A stretch of 64,000 nucleotides of DNA from Enterococcus moraviensis ATCC BAA-383 (GTDB taxonomy: Bacteria > Bacillota > Bacilli > Lactobacillales > Enterococcaceae). The position numbers were made by a program, and so were the translations under genes. The notes beneath the pieces were generated by a model. The model saw only the letters and a list, made by a program, of their open reading frames with translations. It was not told the DNA's origin and made no database searches. Location: assembly GCF_000407445.1 (NCBI RefSeq), contig NZ_ASWB01000002.1:62001-126000 (forward strand), in the 5' to 3' direction. Shown here piece after piece: positions 44,073 through 53,856 of this stretch (positions within the stretch are counted from its first letter, which is position 1; every line of letters starts with the position of its first letter).

Positions 44073-45158
44073 ATGATTAATGTTTTAATGATAGGCTCTC
44101 ATTTTTCTGCAAAAGGTGGGATTAGTACAGTGATAGAACAAATTGATGGTTGGCTAAAGAATTCTGATGAGCTAAACTATCAGTTTATTTCAACCTATGT
44201 AGATAAAAACTTGTTTTCGAAAAGCTTGCATTTTTGTGATGCAATTTTTAGAATCAAAAAAATGATTTCCTCTCAAAAGATTGATCTGGTACATATACAT
44301 ATGTCGTATAAAGGAAGTTACGTCAGAAAAAGGATTTTATGTAATATTTTTTGGAAACAGAGGATACCTACTATTTTACATATCCATGGTTCTGAGTTTA
44401 AGGTTTGGTATGATGGTCTAACAAATCGAAAAAAGGAAGAGGTTAAGGAATTTCTTTTGAAACAAAAAAAAGTAATTGTTTTAGGTGAAGAGTGGGCTAA
44501 TTTTTTCAGAGGTATTGATTCTGATATTAATATATCTGTAATACACAATGCCGTTTCAATTCCAGAAGAAACTGTATCATGGGAAAATGAATCAAAAAAG
44601 ATTTTCTTTTCGGGGGTATTACTAAAAAGAAAGGGAATATATGATTTGATTGATGCTATGGTCCTTTTGAAAAAAAGTAATTATCTAAAAACAAATTGTA
44701 TAACGTTAAAAATTGCAGGTACTGGAGAAGAAGCAATAAGCTTAAAAGAAAAAGTTGAAGAGTTAGGTTTGGAAAAATACGTAAGCTTTTTAGGATGGAT
44801 AGGGGACAAAAAAGAACTGAAAAAAGAAATACTGGATTCGACTATAGGTGTACTGCCATCCTATAATGAAGGGCTACCGATGAGTTTATTAGAATGCATG
44901 AGTTATGGCTTACCAATGATTTCGACAAATGTAGGAAGTATTGCATCTGTGATTTCAGATGGTAAAAATGGTGTGCTTATTACACCTGGTAATGCTGAAG
45001 AATTGGCCTTAGCGATTGAAAAACTACTTAATGATCAAAAAAAATGGCAGCTTTATTCTGATAACGCTAAAGATACCATAGTTAGAAATTTTGATGAACA
45101 AAAGTTATTTACTCAATTAGCTCTTGTTTACCAGGAGGTTTCTAATGCGAACGTTTAA
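44073..45158 (+). CDS. GT4 glycosyltransferase
   Basis: A 361-residue GT-B glycosyltransferase of family 4. The N-terminal I-G-S-H-F-S-A-K-G-G-I-S and the C-terminal E-x7-E motif region (P-S-Y-N-E-G-L-P-M-S-L-L-E-C-M-S-Y-G-L-P) are typical. It probably adds the last sugar of the repeat unit. Start choice is uncertain: the ATG at 44064 is only 2 bp after AAGGAG, while the ATG at 44073 is 11 bp away and TTG at 44067 is 5 bp away. Its end overlaps the polymerase gene by 14 bp. Confidence 0.88.
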   Translation: MINVLMIGSHFSAKGGISTVIEQIDGWLKNSDELNYQFISTYVDKNLFSKSLHFCDAIFRIKKMISSQKIDLVHIHMSYKGSYVRKRILCNIFWKQRIPTILHIHGSEFKVWYDGLTNRKKEEVKEFLLKQKKVIVLGEEWANFFRGIDSDINISVIHNAVSIPEETVSWENESKKIFFSGVLLKRKGIYDLIDAMVLLKKSNYLKTNCITLKIAGTGEEAISLKEKVEELGLEKYVSFLGWIGDKKELKKEILDSTIGVLPSYNEGLPMSLLECMSYGLPMISTNVGSIASVISDGKNGVLITPGNAEELALAIEKLLNDQKKWQLYSDNAKDTIVRNFDEQKLFTQLALVYQEVSNANV

Positions 45159-46443
45159 ACGATTCATTATTTTTGTAATGATAGTAACGATTCTGTTTCA
45201 AAAGACAATTCAATTTTATTGGGATAATCCATTAATATCATATTTGGATGAGTTTATCATTACATTTTTCTTTATCTATTCGTTAGTATCAATTTTCATG
45301 AAAAAATCTGTAAACAAGACAAGTGTTTATTTATTATTATTGACGCTTATTTTTATAACTATAGGATTACTTTCGTTTAAGTTTAATAGTATTGGAAGTA
45401 TGTCCAATTTATTGAACGGTACTTTTCTATCAGTGAAATTTCTTATTTTAGTTATTTCTTTTATGAATATAACGGTAAAAAAATCGACAGTGGATTATGC
45501 TCTATCGGTTCTTTTAGCACTAGCATTTATAAATTCTCTTTTTGTTATTGCTAATTTTGTAATGCCTGATTTTTATCATCGACTGTTTCCTTTTGTTTAT
45601 ATAGACAATGCACGTATATTGGGTTTTGGAGGAGCAATGGGCTTATTTGTTCATCCTGGAATAGCTGGATGGTTTAGCCTATTAGTGGGAAGTATTTACC
45701 TATCTAAGTATTCTCAAAAAGCTAAGAAGTCGACGCTATTATTTGTTGTATTTCACTTTTTCATTGCGTTGTTATCGTTAAGAGTAAAAGTGATTCTTAG
45801 TATGATTGCCTTAATATCCTTCTACATTCTATTTATATCTTCAAGAAAAAGTCGAATGCGAAATATTGTGATCGGTGCTTTTCCAATTGTCATATTTTTA
45901 GTGGTATTCCAAAATATGATTATAGAAAATTTGCAAAAGTATATTTTTAATTTTGGTTCATATGGTGTTAGTGTAGAAACGAGTGCTCGATCAGCTTTGT
46001 TATCAACTAGCATTCAAATTGCAAGAGACTATTTTCCATTAGGTGTAGGTTTTTCAAAATATGGAAGTTGGTTTGCAAGAGTGAACTATAGTGAGTATTA
46101 CTATAAATATGGGATGAGTTCGATTTATGGTTTGACACCAAGCGATCCCAAATTTGCGACAGACACATACTGGCCTGCAATAGTAGGTGAAACTGGTATT
46201 ATGGGCACTGTAATTTATATAGGGATATTATTGCTCATCACCAAGAAGTTGATACAAAAGTTCAATCAAAACAAGTTTGAAAAAAATTATTCATATTTTA
46301 TGGCTGTACTAGCCTTATTCATTTTTGGACAAGCAATTTTAGAGTCTTTTGGTGAAGCCATATTTAACAGTAGTCCTCAAAATATTGTCTTAGGAATAAT
46401 TATTGGAATAGCAACCTCAAATAAATTAAAAGAAAGTGATTGA
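45145..46443 (+). CDS. Polysaccharide polymerase (Wzy-like)
   Basis: A 432-residue multi-spanning membrane protein with about eleven or twelve hydrophobic segments and a larger extracellular loop near 290-350 containing many Tyr/Ser residues and T-D-T-Y-W-P-A-I. Sequence identity among Wzy proteins is low, so this call rests on topology, the O-antigen ligase-like G-E-T-G-I-M-G-T block and position between transferases and flippase. The ATG at 45145 follows AGGAGG; the reading upstream lies in the GT4 gene. Confidence 0.8.
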   Translation: MRTFKRFIIFVMIVTILFQKTIQFYWDNPLISYLDEFIITFFFIYSLVSIFMKKSVNKTSVYLLLLTLIFITIGLLSFKFNSIGSMSNLLNGTFLSVKFLILVISFMNITVKKSTVDYALSVLLALAFINSLFVIANFVMPDFYHRLFPFVYIDNARILGFGGAMGLFVHPGIAGWFSLLVGSIYLSKYSQKAKKSTLLFVVFHFFIALLSLRVKVILSMIALISFYILFISSRKSRMRNIVIGAFPIVIFLVVFQNMIIENLQKYIFNFGSYGVSVETSARSALLSTSIQIARDYFPLGVGFSKYGSWFARVNYSEYYYKYGMSSIYGLTPSDPKFATDTYWPAIVGETGIMGTVIYIGILLLITKKLIQKFNQNKFEKNYSYFMAVLALFIFGQAILESFGEAIFNSSPQNIVLGIIIGIATSNKLKESD

Positions 46444-46445
46444 TA

Positions 46446-47594
46446 ATGAAAATATTGATCGATAATTGCGTACCATTAAATAATGGAGATGCTGCTCTAA
46501 TCTTTAGTATCGGAAAGAAATTTGAAAATAAAAATCAGGTTGTATACAATACAAATAATTTTGCAAAGGTAAAAGAAAAATATCCTGAAAATAGTTGGAG
46601 TAGAAGTCTTTTAGATAGACGAATCTATAGATTAATTTGGAAAGGACTCCCCTTTCTAAATAAGATTATATTTTTTTTCCCAATTATTTTAAAAAAGGAA
46701 TATAGACAAGCGGATGCTATTATTTCAGCACCTGGAGGATATATACATAGTTACTATGGTATTGAATTTAGAATGTATATCCTTTATTTGTGTAAAAAAA
46801 TATTGAAGAAAAAGGTAGGGATTTATTCTCAATCAATCGGAAATCTCAGTCGATCAGATCAAAAAATATTTATTAAGTATGCTAAAAACTTAGACTTCAT
46901 TTTTGTTAGAGATGAGATTTCATATCACAGAGTTTTAGAATATGGTGATTTAAAAAATGTTTTTTTAACGAAAGATGCTGCATTTTTATTAGGTAAAAAA
47001 GATCTACAAGATAAGAGCGATAAAAAGAAGCGTAAAGTAGCAATTTCAGTAAGGTCATGGGATAAAGAAGGCCGTTCTAAGGCTAGATACTATGATTTAA
47101 TTGGAACTATCATTACTATTTGTTTGGAAAAAGACTTTGAGGTAGTTTTCCTATCGACATGTCAAGGGTTGGACGATTATGTAGATGATTCAAAAGTTGC
47201 AGAAAATATTATAGAAACACTTAATTTAAAAGAGTGTAAATCAATCTCGATAGATAATGCTTACCATGATCTAAATGAGTTGCAGTTTGCTATACGAGAC
47301 TTCGATTTTGTTATTGGAACAAGGCTACATATGTGTATTCTTTCTTTATTGAATTCTGTACCAGCATTTAATATTTCTTATGAAGAAAAAGGAAAAGCAA
47401 CCTACGAGTATTTAGACATTGTAGACTATTCAATAGATTACAATAGTGAAAATAACATAACAGAAAAGCTAAAAGTATTTTTTGAGATCGATGAATCTAG
47501 AAAAGAAACATTATCAAAAAAAATAAAAGAAATTATAGCTGAACAAGAGGATTTCTTTGAAATTGCTGAGCAGCTCATAATCGAGGAAAAGTAA
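46446..47594 (+). CDS. Polysaccharide pyruvyl transferase
   Basis: A 382-residue protein of the PS_pyruv_trans family, which adds pyruvate ketals from phosphoenolpyruvate to sugars. The family pattern is visible: N-N-G-D-A-A-L near the start, S-A-P-G-G-Y-I-H, S-Q-S-I-G-N, F-V-R-D-E-I-S near 160, and G-T-R-L-H-M-C-I-L-S-L near 300. It predicts acidic decoration of the polymer. It overlaps the wzy stop region closely; the ribosome binding site is weak, suggesting coupling. Confidence 0.88.
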   Translation: MKILIDNCVPLNNGDAALIFSIGKKFENKNQVVYNTNNFAKVKEKYPENSWSRSLLDRRIYRLIWKGLPFLNKIIFFFPIILKKEYRQADAIISAPGGYIHSYYGIEFRMYILYLCKKILKKKVGIYSQSIGNLSRSDQKIFIKYAKNLDFIFVRDEISYHRVLEYGDLKNVFLTKDAAFLLGKKDLQDKSDKKKRKVAISVRSWDKEGRSKARYYDLIGTIITICLEKDFEVVFLSTCQGLDDYVDDSKVAENIIETLNLKECKSISIDNAYHDLNELQFAIRDFDFVIGTRLHMCILSLLNSVPAFNISYEEKGKATYEYLDIVDYSIDYNSENNITEKLKVFFEIDESRKETLSKKIKEIIAEQEDFFEIAEQLIIEEK

Positions 47595-48149
47595 ATGGAA
47601 TCAAGAAAAAAAGAGATAGTATATTGCGATGTTTTTAGATATTTTGGACAATATAAGATTGGATTGTTTAAATATTTAACGATGCCAAGGCAAATAAAGT
47701 ACTTTATCCTATTAAGAAAATACCAAATGGTATCGAATAACTATTTAAAAAGAGTATATAAAATCCAAGCAAAGTTACTCGGCAGAAAAATACAGATGGA
47801 CATTCCCTTAGAAACAACAATTGGTCGAGGAATTGTGATGTATCATGAGGGACAAGTAGCTATTCATCCGAAGGCAACAATTGGTAATAATGTGACTATC
47901 TCACCAGGTCTTGTTGTAGGACATTCACCGAGAGGAACGACTAAAGGTGCCCCTACTATTGGGGATAATGTATGGATGGGACAAAATGTGGCAGTAGTCG
48001 GAAAAATAACTGTAGGAAAAAATGTGTTGATAGCGCCGAATAGCTTTGTGAATGTTGATATTCCTGATAACTCTATTGTATTTGGCAATCCTTGCATAAT
48101 AAAAAAATCACTTAAAGCTACAGATGGTTATATACAAAACAAAGTTTAA
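47595..48149 (+). CDS. Serine-acetyltransferase-like hexapeptide acyltransferase
   Basis: A 184-residue left-handed beta-helix transferase with repeats at about 78-165 (I-H-P-K-A-T-I-G-N-N-V-T-I-S-P-G then I-G-D-N-V-W-M-G-Q-N). The catalytic His candidate is in M-Y-H-E-G or V-G-H-S-P. It resembles CysE-type and polysaccharide O-acetyltransferases; in this position O-acetylation of the repeat unit is the likely role. The N-terminal 60 residues are basic and may touch the membrane. It begins immediately after the pyruvyltransferase stop. Confidence 0.85.
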   Translation: MESRKKEIVYCDVFRYFGQYKIGLFKYLTMPRQIKYFILLRKYQMVSNNYLKRVYKIQAKLLGRKIQMDIPLETTIGRGIVMYHEGQVAIHPKATIGNNVTISPGLVVGHSPRGTTKGAPTIGDNVWMGQNVAVVGKITVGKNVLIAPNSFVNVDIPDNSIVFGNPCIIKKSLKATDGYIQNKV

Positions 48150-48169
48150 TAGATACTTGAGGAGAGTAC

Positions 48170-49582
48170 ATGAATAAGAAAATCGCTACGAATTTTTTAT
48201 ACCAAGCTATGTATCAAGTGACTCTAATTGTTTTACCCATAGTCACAATCCCAATTATTTCTCATGCGCTAGGAGCAGATGGGCTGGGATTATGGAACTA
48301 TGTTAGTTCTATCGTTAGTTATTTTACATTGGTAGCTGGATTAGGGTTAGCAAATTACGGAGTAAGAGAAATTGCAATAGTAAAAAAAAGTAAAGAACTC
48401 TTGTCAAAGAAATTTTTTGAATTACAAATATTCAATGCTTTCTTCTCGTTAGGAACATTTATTGTATATTTAATAATGATTTTGTTTTTGCCGAATAAAG
48501 ACTTGTATTTAGCGCAGTCTTTTGTAGTATTAGGTGCTTTATTTGACATATCATGGTTTTTTGCTGGAATAGAAGATTTTAAAAAAATATCCCTCTTAAA
48601 TGTTTTTATAAAAGTAGTGAGTTTTGTTTGTATTCTGTTATTTGTAAAAAATAGGTCGGACTTGTTTTTATATATTCTTATCCAGTCATTAAGCACTTTT
48701 TTTTCTCAACTTGGATTGTGGCTTTTTTTACCTAAAAAAGTTTCTTGGTACGCAGTTAGTATTCGTGAATCATGGGGGCATTTTCGACCAGCACTTGAAT
48801 TTTTTATAGCTAAAGTGGGGGCAACTATATTTTCCAGTATTACTAAAACGATTCTAGGAATGCTTACTACAATGACTTTTGTAGGGATTTATTCTAATTC
48901 TTTGACATTGGTTTTTATGTCTGGAAGTATTGTAGGTGCTTTGAATACGGTAATGATTCCTCATATGAGCAAGTTGGTAGATAGCAATGAGCCAGCAAAA
49001 ATGACAAAAATATTGGAACGAACGATTCATCTGCAATTATACTTTACGATAGCAATTATGTTTGGGATTATTGCCATTAACGGTAAAATGATTGGTTGGT
49101 TCTATGGATCAGAGTTTTATTCAATGGTGAATACGGTACCGTTGCTTTCTATATCAGTTGTATTACAGTCACTTTATAATGGGATTGCTACACAGTATTT
49201 AATACCTAAAGGAGATATGAAGTCCTATAATTTATCAATCCTCTATGGTGCAATTCTATCTGCAGTTTTGGATATTCTCTTAATTCCTTTTATTGGTATC
49301 TATGGAGCGATTCTCGGAAATATTTTTGGACAGCTTTTGATTTGTGCTATGCGAATTATTCCCTTAAAAAAAGAAACAGGTTTTCAATTTAATTATATTT
49401 GGATTGGAAAATATATTGTAGCTGGAATAATCATGCTTGGTTTAATAAATAGATTAACTGAAACTCTTCCAACTTCTGCAAAAACAACATTGATCCAAGT
49501 TTCTATTGGGATAATTTCGTATTTCATTATTACTATCATATTTAGAGTTAATCCTTTAATTAGTGAAATCAGAAAAAAATAA
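48170..49582 (+). CDS. Lipid-linked repeat-unit flippase (Wzx-like)
   Basis: A 470-residue MOP-superfamily transporter with 12-14 membrane helices. The opening [11 protein letters not shown], then [22 protein letters not shown] and N-Y-G-V-R-E-I are typical of oligosaccharide flippases. It moves the undecaprenyl-linked repeat unit across the membrane for Wzy polymerisation. The gene is strongly AT-rich. RBS GAGGAG precedes the ATG. It ends before ugd, whose ribosome binding site overlaps its stop. Confidence 0.92.
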   Translation: MNKKIATNFLYQAMYQVTLIVLPIVTIPIISHALGADGLGLWNYVSSIVSYFTLVAGLGLANYGVREIAIVKKSKELLSKKFFELQIFNAFFSLGTFIVYLIMILFLPNKDLYLAQSFVVLGALFDISWFFAGIEDFKKISLLNVFIKVVSFVCILLFVKNRSDLFLYILIQSLSTFFSQLGLWLFLPKKVSWYAVSIRESWGHFRPALEFFIAKVGATIFSSITKTILGMLTTMTFVGIYSNSLTLVFMSGSIVGALNTVMIPHMSKLVDSNEPAKMTKILERTIHLQLYFTIAIMFGIIAINGKMIGWFYGSEFYSMVNTVPLLSISVVLQSLYNGIATQYLIPKGDMKSYNLSILYGAILSAVLDILLIPFIGIYGAILGNIFGQLLICAMRIIPLKKETGFQFNYIWIGKYIVAGIIMLGLINRLTETLPTSAKTTLIQVSIGIISYFIITIIFRVNPLISEIRKK

Positions 49583-49592
49583 GGAGTCAACG

Positions 49593-50762
49593 ATGAAAAA
49601 AATATCTGTATTTGGTTTGGGTTATGTTGGACTAGCAAACGCATTATTGCTATCGCAAAATGAACAAGTAGTAGCCTATGACATTATTACTGAAAAAATC
49701 GATCAATTAAACCAAGGAATTTCGCCTATAGAGGATAGAGAAATTGATGATTTTTTACTATCAAAAAAATTAAACATTCATTTCACGAAAGATTTGGAAG
49801 AAGCAGTTCGCTTTGGTGATTACCTTATTATTGCCACACCGACTGATTATGATGAAAAAAAGAATTACTTTAATACTTCGACTGTTGAAGCTGTAATAGA
49901 AAAGGCTTTGACCATTAGACCAGATGCCTGCTTTATCATCAAATCAACAGTTCCAGTAGGTTACACAGATTCTTTAAAGCTAAAATACAATACGGATAAC
50001 ATCATATTTTCTCCTGAATTTTTGCGTGAAGGCAAAGCATTGTATGACAACCTGTATCCGTCAAGAATTATTATAGGTGAAAATTCTGAACGAGCACAGG
50101 AAATTGGAGATATGTTCTTAGCAAATACTGTCGAAAAAGACAGTGCAGTGCTGTTGACGCATTCGGCTGAAGCGGAAGCTATCAAATTATTTTCGAACAC
50201 GTATTTAGCATTAAGAGTTGCTTATTTTAATGAATTAGACACATATGCTGAAGTACGTGGCTTAGACGCCAAACAAATCATTGAAGGTGTGGGGCTAGAT
50301 CCAAGAATTGGCACGCACTATAACAATCCTTCTTTTGGTTATGGAGGCTATTGTTTACCTAAAGATACCAAGCAATTACGAGCAAATTATGACCAAGTAC
50401 CCAATAATATTATTAGTGCAATCGTCGAAGCAAATACGACTAGAAAAGATTTTATAGCTGAACAAATTTTAGCAAAAGAGCCTAAAGTTGTAGGTATTTT
50501 TAGGCTAACGATGAAAGCAAATTCTGATAATTTTAGATATTCTTCGATTCAAGGGATCATGAAACGACTAAAGGCAAAAGGGATAGAGGTCGTAGTCTAT
50601 GAACCAACATTAGAAGAGAGTAGTTTTTACAACTCAAAAGTAATCAAAGATCTGGAAGTATTTAAGGAAATGTCAGATATTATTGTTTCAAATCGATTTG
50701 AGAATGAATTGATCGACTGTGAAGAAAAAGTTTATACGCGCGATTTATTTAGAAGAGATTAA
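49593..50762 (+). CDS. ugd: UDP-glucose 6-dehydrogenase
   Basis: A 389-residue nucleotide-sugar dehydrogenase: Rossmann motif [22 protein letters not shown] and the catalytic Cys in [10 protein letters not shown] near 255. It makes UDP-glucuronate, so the polymer probably contains GlcA. UDP-ManNAc dehydrogenase is less likely on this motif set. The ATG at 49593 follows AAGGAG; an in-frame ATG at 49563 lies inside wzx. It is the last gene before the operon terminator. Confidence 0.9.
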   Translation: MKKISVFGLGYVGLANALLLSQNEQVVAYDIITEKIDQLNQGISPIEDREIDDFLLSKKLNIHFTKDLEEAVRFGDYLIIATPTDYDEKKNYFNTSTVEAVIEKALTIRPDACFIIKSTVPVGYTDSLKLKYNTDNIIFSPEFLREGKALYDNLYPSRIIIGENSERAQEIGDMFLANTVEKDSAVLLTHSAEAEAIKLFSNTYLALRVAYFNELDTYAEVRGLDAKQIIEGVGLDPRIGTHYNNPSFGYGGYCLPKDTKQLRANYDQVPNNIISAIVEANTTRKDFIAEQILAKEPKVVGIFRLTMKANSDNFRYSSIQGIMKRLKAKGIEVVVYEPTLEESSFYNSKVIKDLEVFKEMSDIIVSNRFENELIDCEEKVYTRDLFRRD

Positions 50763-50767
50763 TATTT

Positions 50768-50792
50768 TTTTAGCGTAAACGCTAAAATTTTT
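50768..50792 (+). terminator. Terminator of the EPS biosynthesis operon
   Basis: TTTTAGCG (50768-50775), loop TAAA, CGCTAAAA (50780-50787), then TTTTT. A short but clean hairpin after ugd. Confidence 0.75.
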
Positions 50793-50901
50793 ACATTTAC
50801 ATTAAGTTATCATGCCAATTTCTCAAAAAAGTTGCGACATGGTTTAAATTGTGAGAAAATAGATTTCATGAATTATTCTTGCAAAAATGAGGAAGTGTCT
50901 T

Positions 50902-51996
50902 ATGAACCTATGGAAAAAAGTAATATTAACCACGTTGGGATTAGTTCTTATTTCAGTTGCGGGGCTTTGTGCATATGGGATTAAAATGTATTCTGATGCA
51001 TCAGGTACAGTAAAAGGTGTATATGAGTCAATCGATCGAACTTCTAAAAGAAGAGAAACAGCTGTAAATATTGATGCCCAAGAACCTTTTTCAGTCCTAT
51101 TGATGGGAATTGATACTGGTGATTTAGGGCGTACAGAACAAGGTCGCTCAGATACAACAATGGTGGTTACTATCAATCCAAAAGAAAAAAAATCTACCAT
51201 GATTAGTTTAGATCGAGATATCTTAACGGATATCGTCGGATATGGAACACAAGATAAGTTGAATCACGCATATGCTTTTGGCGGTGCAAAGATGGCAATT
51301 GATACGGTTGAAAATCTATTAGATATTCCAATCGACAATTATGTATCGATCAACATGAAAGGTATGAAGGATTTAATTGATGCTGTAGGTGGTATTGAAG
51401 TTGATAATCCGTTCGAGTTTACATTGGATGGTATTACGGTTCCTAAAGGTCATATCAAACTTGATAGTGAGACTGGATTAGCTTATGCGCGTATGCGTGA
51501 AGAAGATCCGGAAGGCGATATTGGACGTCAACGTCGCCAAAGAGAAGTTGTGGAAAAAATTGTAAATAAAGTCATCAGTTTAGATGGTGTTTCGAAATAT
51601 AGAAAAATTTTAGATGCCGTGAAAGATAACGTAAAAACTGATTTGACGTGGGACAATATGGTCGATATCCAGAAAAAATATATGCCAGCTTTTAAAGATA
51701 TTGATTCTTTACAACTAGAAGGTGAAGGTCAAGAAATCAATGGAATATATTACCAAATTATAGACCCATCAAAATTATATGAAGTACAAACAAATTTACG
51801 TTCTCAATTAGGTTTATCTGAAAACAAAGATATGCAGGCACAAGATAATAGTAACTACAATAATTATGTCGGAGGCAATAGCCTATCAGACACAACCAAC
51901 AATTATGATCCAAATCAAGATACAACAATTGTTGATCCCAACGCCTATGCAGATCAAAATGCGGTAGACGATGGACAATATTCAGGTGAGTATTAA
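50902..51996 (+). CDS. LytR-CpsA-Psr (LCP) family glycopolymer ligase
   Basis: A 364-residue membrane-anchored LCP protein with an N-terminal helix (about 6-28) and an extracellular LCP domain (about 60-225) bearing M-G-I-D-T-G...R-S-D-T-T-M-V-V-T and I-S-L-D-R-D. The arginine pair follows in R-Q-R-R-Q-R-E-V-V. LCP enzymes transfer undecaprenyl-linked glycopolymers to peptidoglycan, fitting its place after the EPS genes. The last 45 residues are a low-complexity Asn/Asp/Gln/Tyr tail. The ATG at 50902 after GAGGAAG is preferred over the one at 50887. Confidence 0.9.
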   Translation: MNLWKKVILTTLGLVLISVAGLCAYGIKMYSDASGTVKGVYESIDRTSKRRETAVNIDAQEPFSVLLMGIDTGDLGRTEQGRSDTTMVVTINPKEKKSTMISLDRDILTDIVGYGTQDKLNHAYAFGGAKMAIDTVENLLDIPIDNYVSINMKGMKDLIDAVGGIEVDNPFEFTLDGITVPKGHIKLDSETGLAYARMREEDPEGDIGRQRRQREVVEKIVNKVISLDGVSKYRKILDAVKDNVKTDLTWDNMVDIQKKYMPAFKDIDSLQLEGEGQEINGIYYQIIDPSKLYEVQTNLRSQLGLSENKDMQAQDNSNYNNYVGGNSLSDTTNNYDPNQDTTIVDPNAYADQNAVDDGQYSGEY

Positions 51997-52004
51997 AATC
52001 AAAG

Positions 52005-52037
52005 CTTCTATTCTTTTAAAAGAATAGAAGTTTTTTT
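52005..52037 (+). terminator. Rho-independent terminator of the LCP gene
   Basis: A 26-bp perfect palindrome with 13-bp arms (52005-52017 and 52018-52030), followed by seven Ts. The central AAAA/TTTT probably opens as the loop. Confidence 0.85.
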
Positions 52038-52125
52038 ATTTTATCACTACTTTAGACTAGAAATCTCTTTTATAGGGTGTTATAATTGGACTATACCAAA
52101 TACGAACGTAAGGGAGCAATTTTCA

Positions 52126-52827
52126 ATGGAAATCATCAAAGTAGCAAATGCTGAAGAAGGCGGAAAAAAAGCCTTTGAACTGATTAAAGAAGGAATGAAC
52201 AATGGCGCAAAAGTTTTAGGTCTTGCTACAGGAAGCACACCAGAAACTCTATATAAAGAAATGACTTCAAGCGATTTAGATTTTACAGAGATGACTTCTG
52301 TAAATTTAGATGAATATGTTGGTTTGGGTGGGGATGACGATCAAAGTTACCGTTACTTCATGAACGATCAATTATTTATCAAAAAGCCGTTTAAGGACAC
52401 TTACGTACCAAACGGAAAAGCGGAAGACCTAGCAGCTGAGTGCAAGCACTATGAAAGCATTATTGACAGTAATCCAATCGATATTCAAATACTTGGTATT
52501 GGTCAAAATGGGCATATTGGCTTTAATGAACCTGGAACTCCTTTAGATAGTTTGACGCATGTGGTTGAATTGACAGAATCTACAATCAATGCAAATAAAC
52601 GCAATTTTGAAAAAGTAGAAGATGTACCAACAAGAGCTGTTTCTATGGGAATCGGTTCAATCATGAAAGGCAAGAAAATGATTTTAATGGCTTACGGCGA
52701 AGCAAAAGCAGATGCTATCAAAGGAATGATCGATGGACCTGTTTCTGTTGATTTACCAGCAAGTGCTTTACAAAATCATTCAGATGTTGTTGTTATTATT
52801 GATGAAGCAGCAGCTAGTAAATTATAA
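52126..52827 (+). CDS. nagB: Glucosamine-6-phosphate deaminase
   Basis: A 233-residue NagB, the short monomeric Gram-positive type. It converts glucosamine-6-P to fructose-6-P and ammonia. Family marks are [13 protein letters not shown] and [14 protein letters not shown]. It directs amino sugars into glycolysis and so competes with cell-wall precursor supply. An extended -10, TGTTATAAT (TATAAT at 52081-52086), lies 45 bp upstream. AAGGGAG precedes the ATG. It is monocistronic with a strong terminator. Confidence 0.95.
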   Translation: MEIIKVANAEEGGKKAFELIKEGMNNGAKVLGLATGSTPETLYKEMTSSDLDFTEMTSVNLDEYVGLGGDDDQSYRYFMNDQLFIKKPFKDTYVPNGKAEDLAAECKHYESIIDSNPIDIQILGIGQNGHIGFNEPGTPLDSLTHVVELTESTINANKRNFEKVEDVPTRAVSMGIGSIMKGKKMILMAYGEAKADAIKGMIDGPVSVDLPASALQNHSDVVVIIDEAAASKL

Positions 52828-52836
52828 TCATAATTA

Positions 52837-52885
52837 AAAGTGTTTGAGCTATAACGTAAAGTGTTATAGCTCAAACACTTTTTTT
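52837..52885 (+). terminator. Rho-independent terminator of nagB
   Basis: Eighteen-bp perfect stem with arms 52838-52855 and 52863-52880, followed by Ts. Confidence 0.92.
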
Positions 52886-52950
52886 GCGAAAAAAAATATC
52901 ATTTTCTTGTGCTATAATGGAATAGAAGAGTGCTAGGAGGAATGAGTAAG

Positions 52951-53655
52951 ATGGATATAAATTTAACGGTTCCTGAGATTATTCTACGATTGTGCTTAGC
53001 AATGTTGATAGGTGGAGTGATTGGATTTGAGCGACAATATAAAAATCGTCCAGCAGGCATGCGTACCCATATTCTAGTTTGCATGGGGGCTACGATTATT
53101 GCCTTGATTCAAGTTGAAATTGCGGCAAATGCATTACAAGATGCAATCAATCATCCTGAATTGACAGGTGTTATTCGCTCAGATCAAGCGCGATTAATTG
53201 CTCAAGTCGTTAGTGGAATTGGTTTTTTAGGTGCAGGAACGATCATTGTAACGAAACAGTCAGTGACAGGTTTAACAACTGCAGCATCACTTTGGGCGAT
53301 AGCAGGCTTAGGAATTGCGATTGGTATGGGTTATTATGCAATTGCAATAACTAGTTTCATTGGTGTCTTTATCGCATTGACAGTGGTTAGAAAAGTGATT
53401 CATGTTCCTACAACCAAAAAATTAGAGATTCGCTATACACATAAGCAAGAGACAAAGGAATTTATCAATCAGTATTTTGAAGAGCACAAAATAGAAATTG
53501 AAGATGTAAACTTTAACGTAGTATTAGTTGATGATACACAGATTTACACAAATATTTATACGATCGATTTACCCAAAGGGATGACCTATGCAGAAGTTAT
53601 TGAAGATTTGTCCATTTATAAAAATATAACGAAATTACGTCTAGTGAGTATTTAA
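52951..53655 (+). CDS. MgtC/SapB-family membrane protein
   Basis: A 234-residue protein with four or five membrane helices in the first 140 residues, carrying the MgtC signature G-G-V-I-G-F-E-R-Q-Y-K-N-R-P-A-G-M-R-T-H and G-F-L-G-A-G-T-I. A soluble C-terminal ACT-like domain (about 155-234) follows. MgtC proteins are linked to Mg2+ limitation and ATP synthase or membrane-potential control; the role in enterococci is open. The ATG at 52951 has 10-bp spacing from AGGAGG; earlier in-frame starts sit on or too near that site. Confidence 0.88.
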   Translation: MDINLTVPEIILRLCLAMLIGGVIGFERQYKNRPAGMRTHILVCMGATIIALIQVEIAANALQDAINHPELTGVIRSDQARLIAQVVSGIGFLGAGTIIVTKQSVTGLTTAASLWAIAGLGIAIGMGYYAIAITSFIGVFIALTVVRKVIHVPTTKKLEIRYTHKQETKEFINQYFEEHKIEIEDVNFNVVLVDDTQIYTNIYTIDLPKGMTYAEVIEDLSIYKNITKLRLVSI

Positions 53656-53691
53656 GCTTCGAAAAAAAACTTGAATTACGTGCCAATTCGC

Positions 53692-53743
53692 AAAACACTA
53701 TACTAATAAAGATCGGTCAATCCCTTTATTAGTATAGTGTTTT
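53692..53743. terminator. Bidirectional terminator
   Basis: Nineteen-bp perfect arms (53692-53710 and 53725-53743) with a 14-nt loop, A-rich and T-rich at the ends, between converging genes. Confidence 0.92.
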
Positions 53744-53856
53744 AAAAGTTTTTATCAGTGGTTAGTAGCTGCAAACAATTAAATGAACGATCACTAAGGT
53801 AATTAGGCAAGCAGTATCAAAAGATTATCCATATCTTGTTGATTCGTTTTTTGTAG

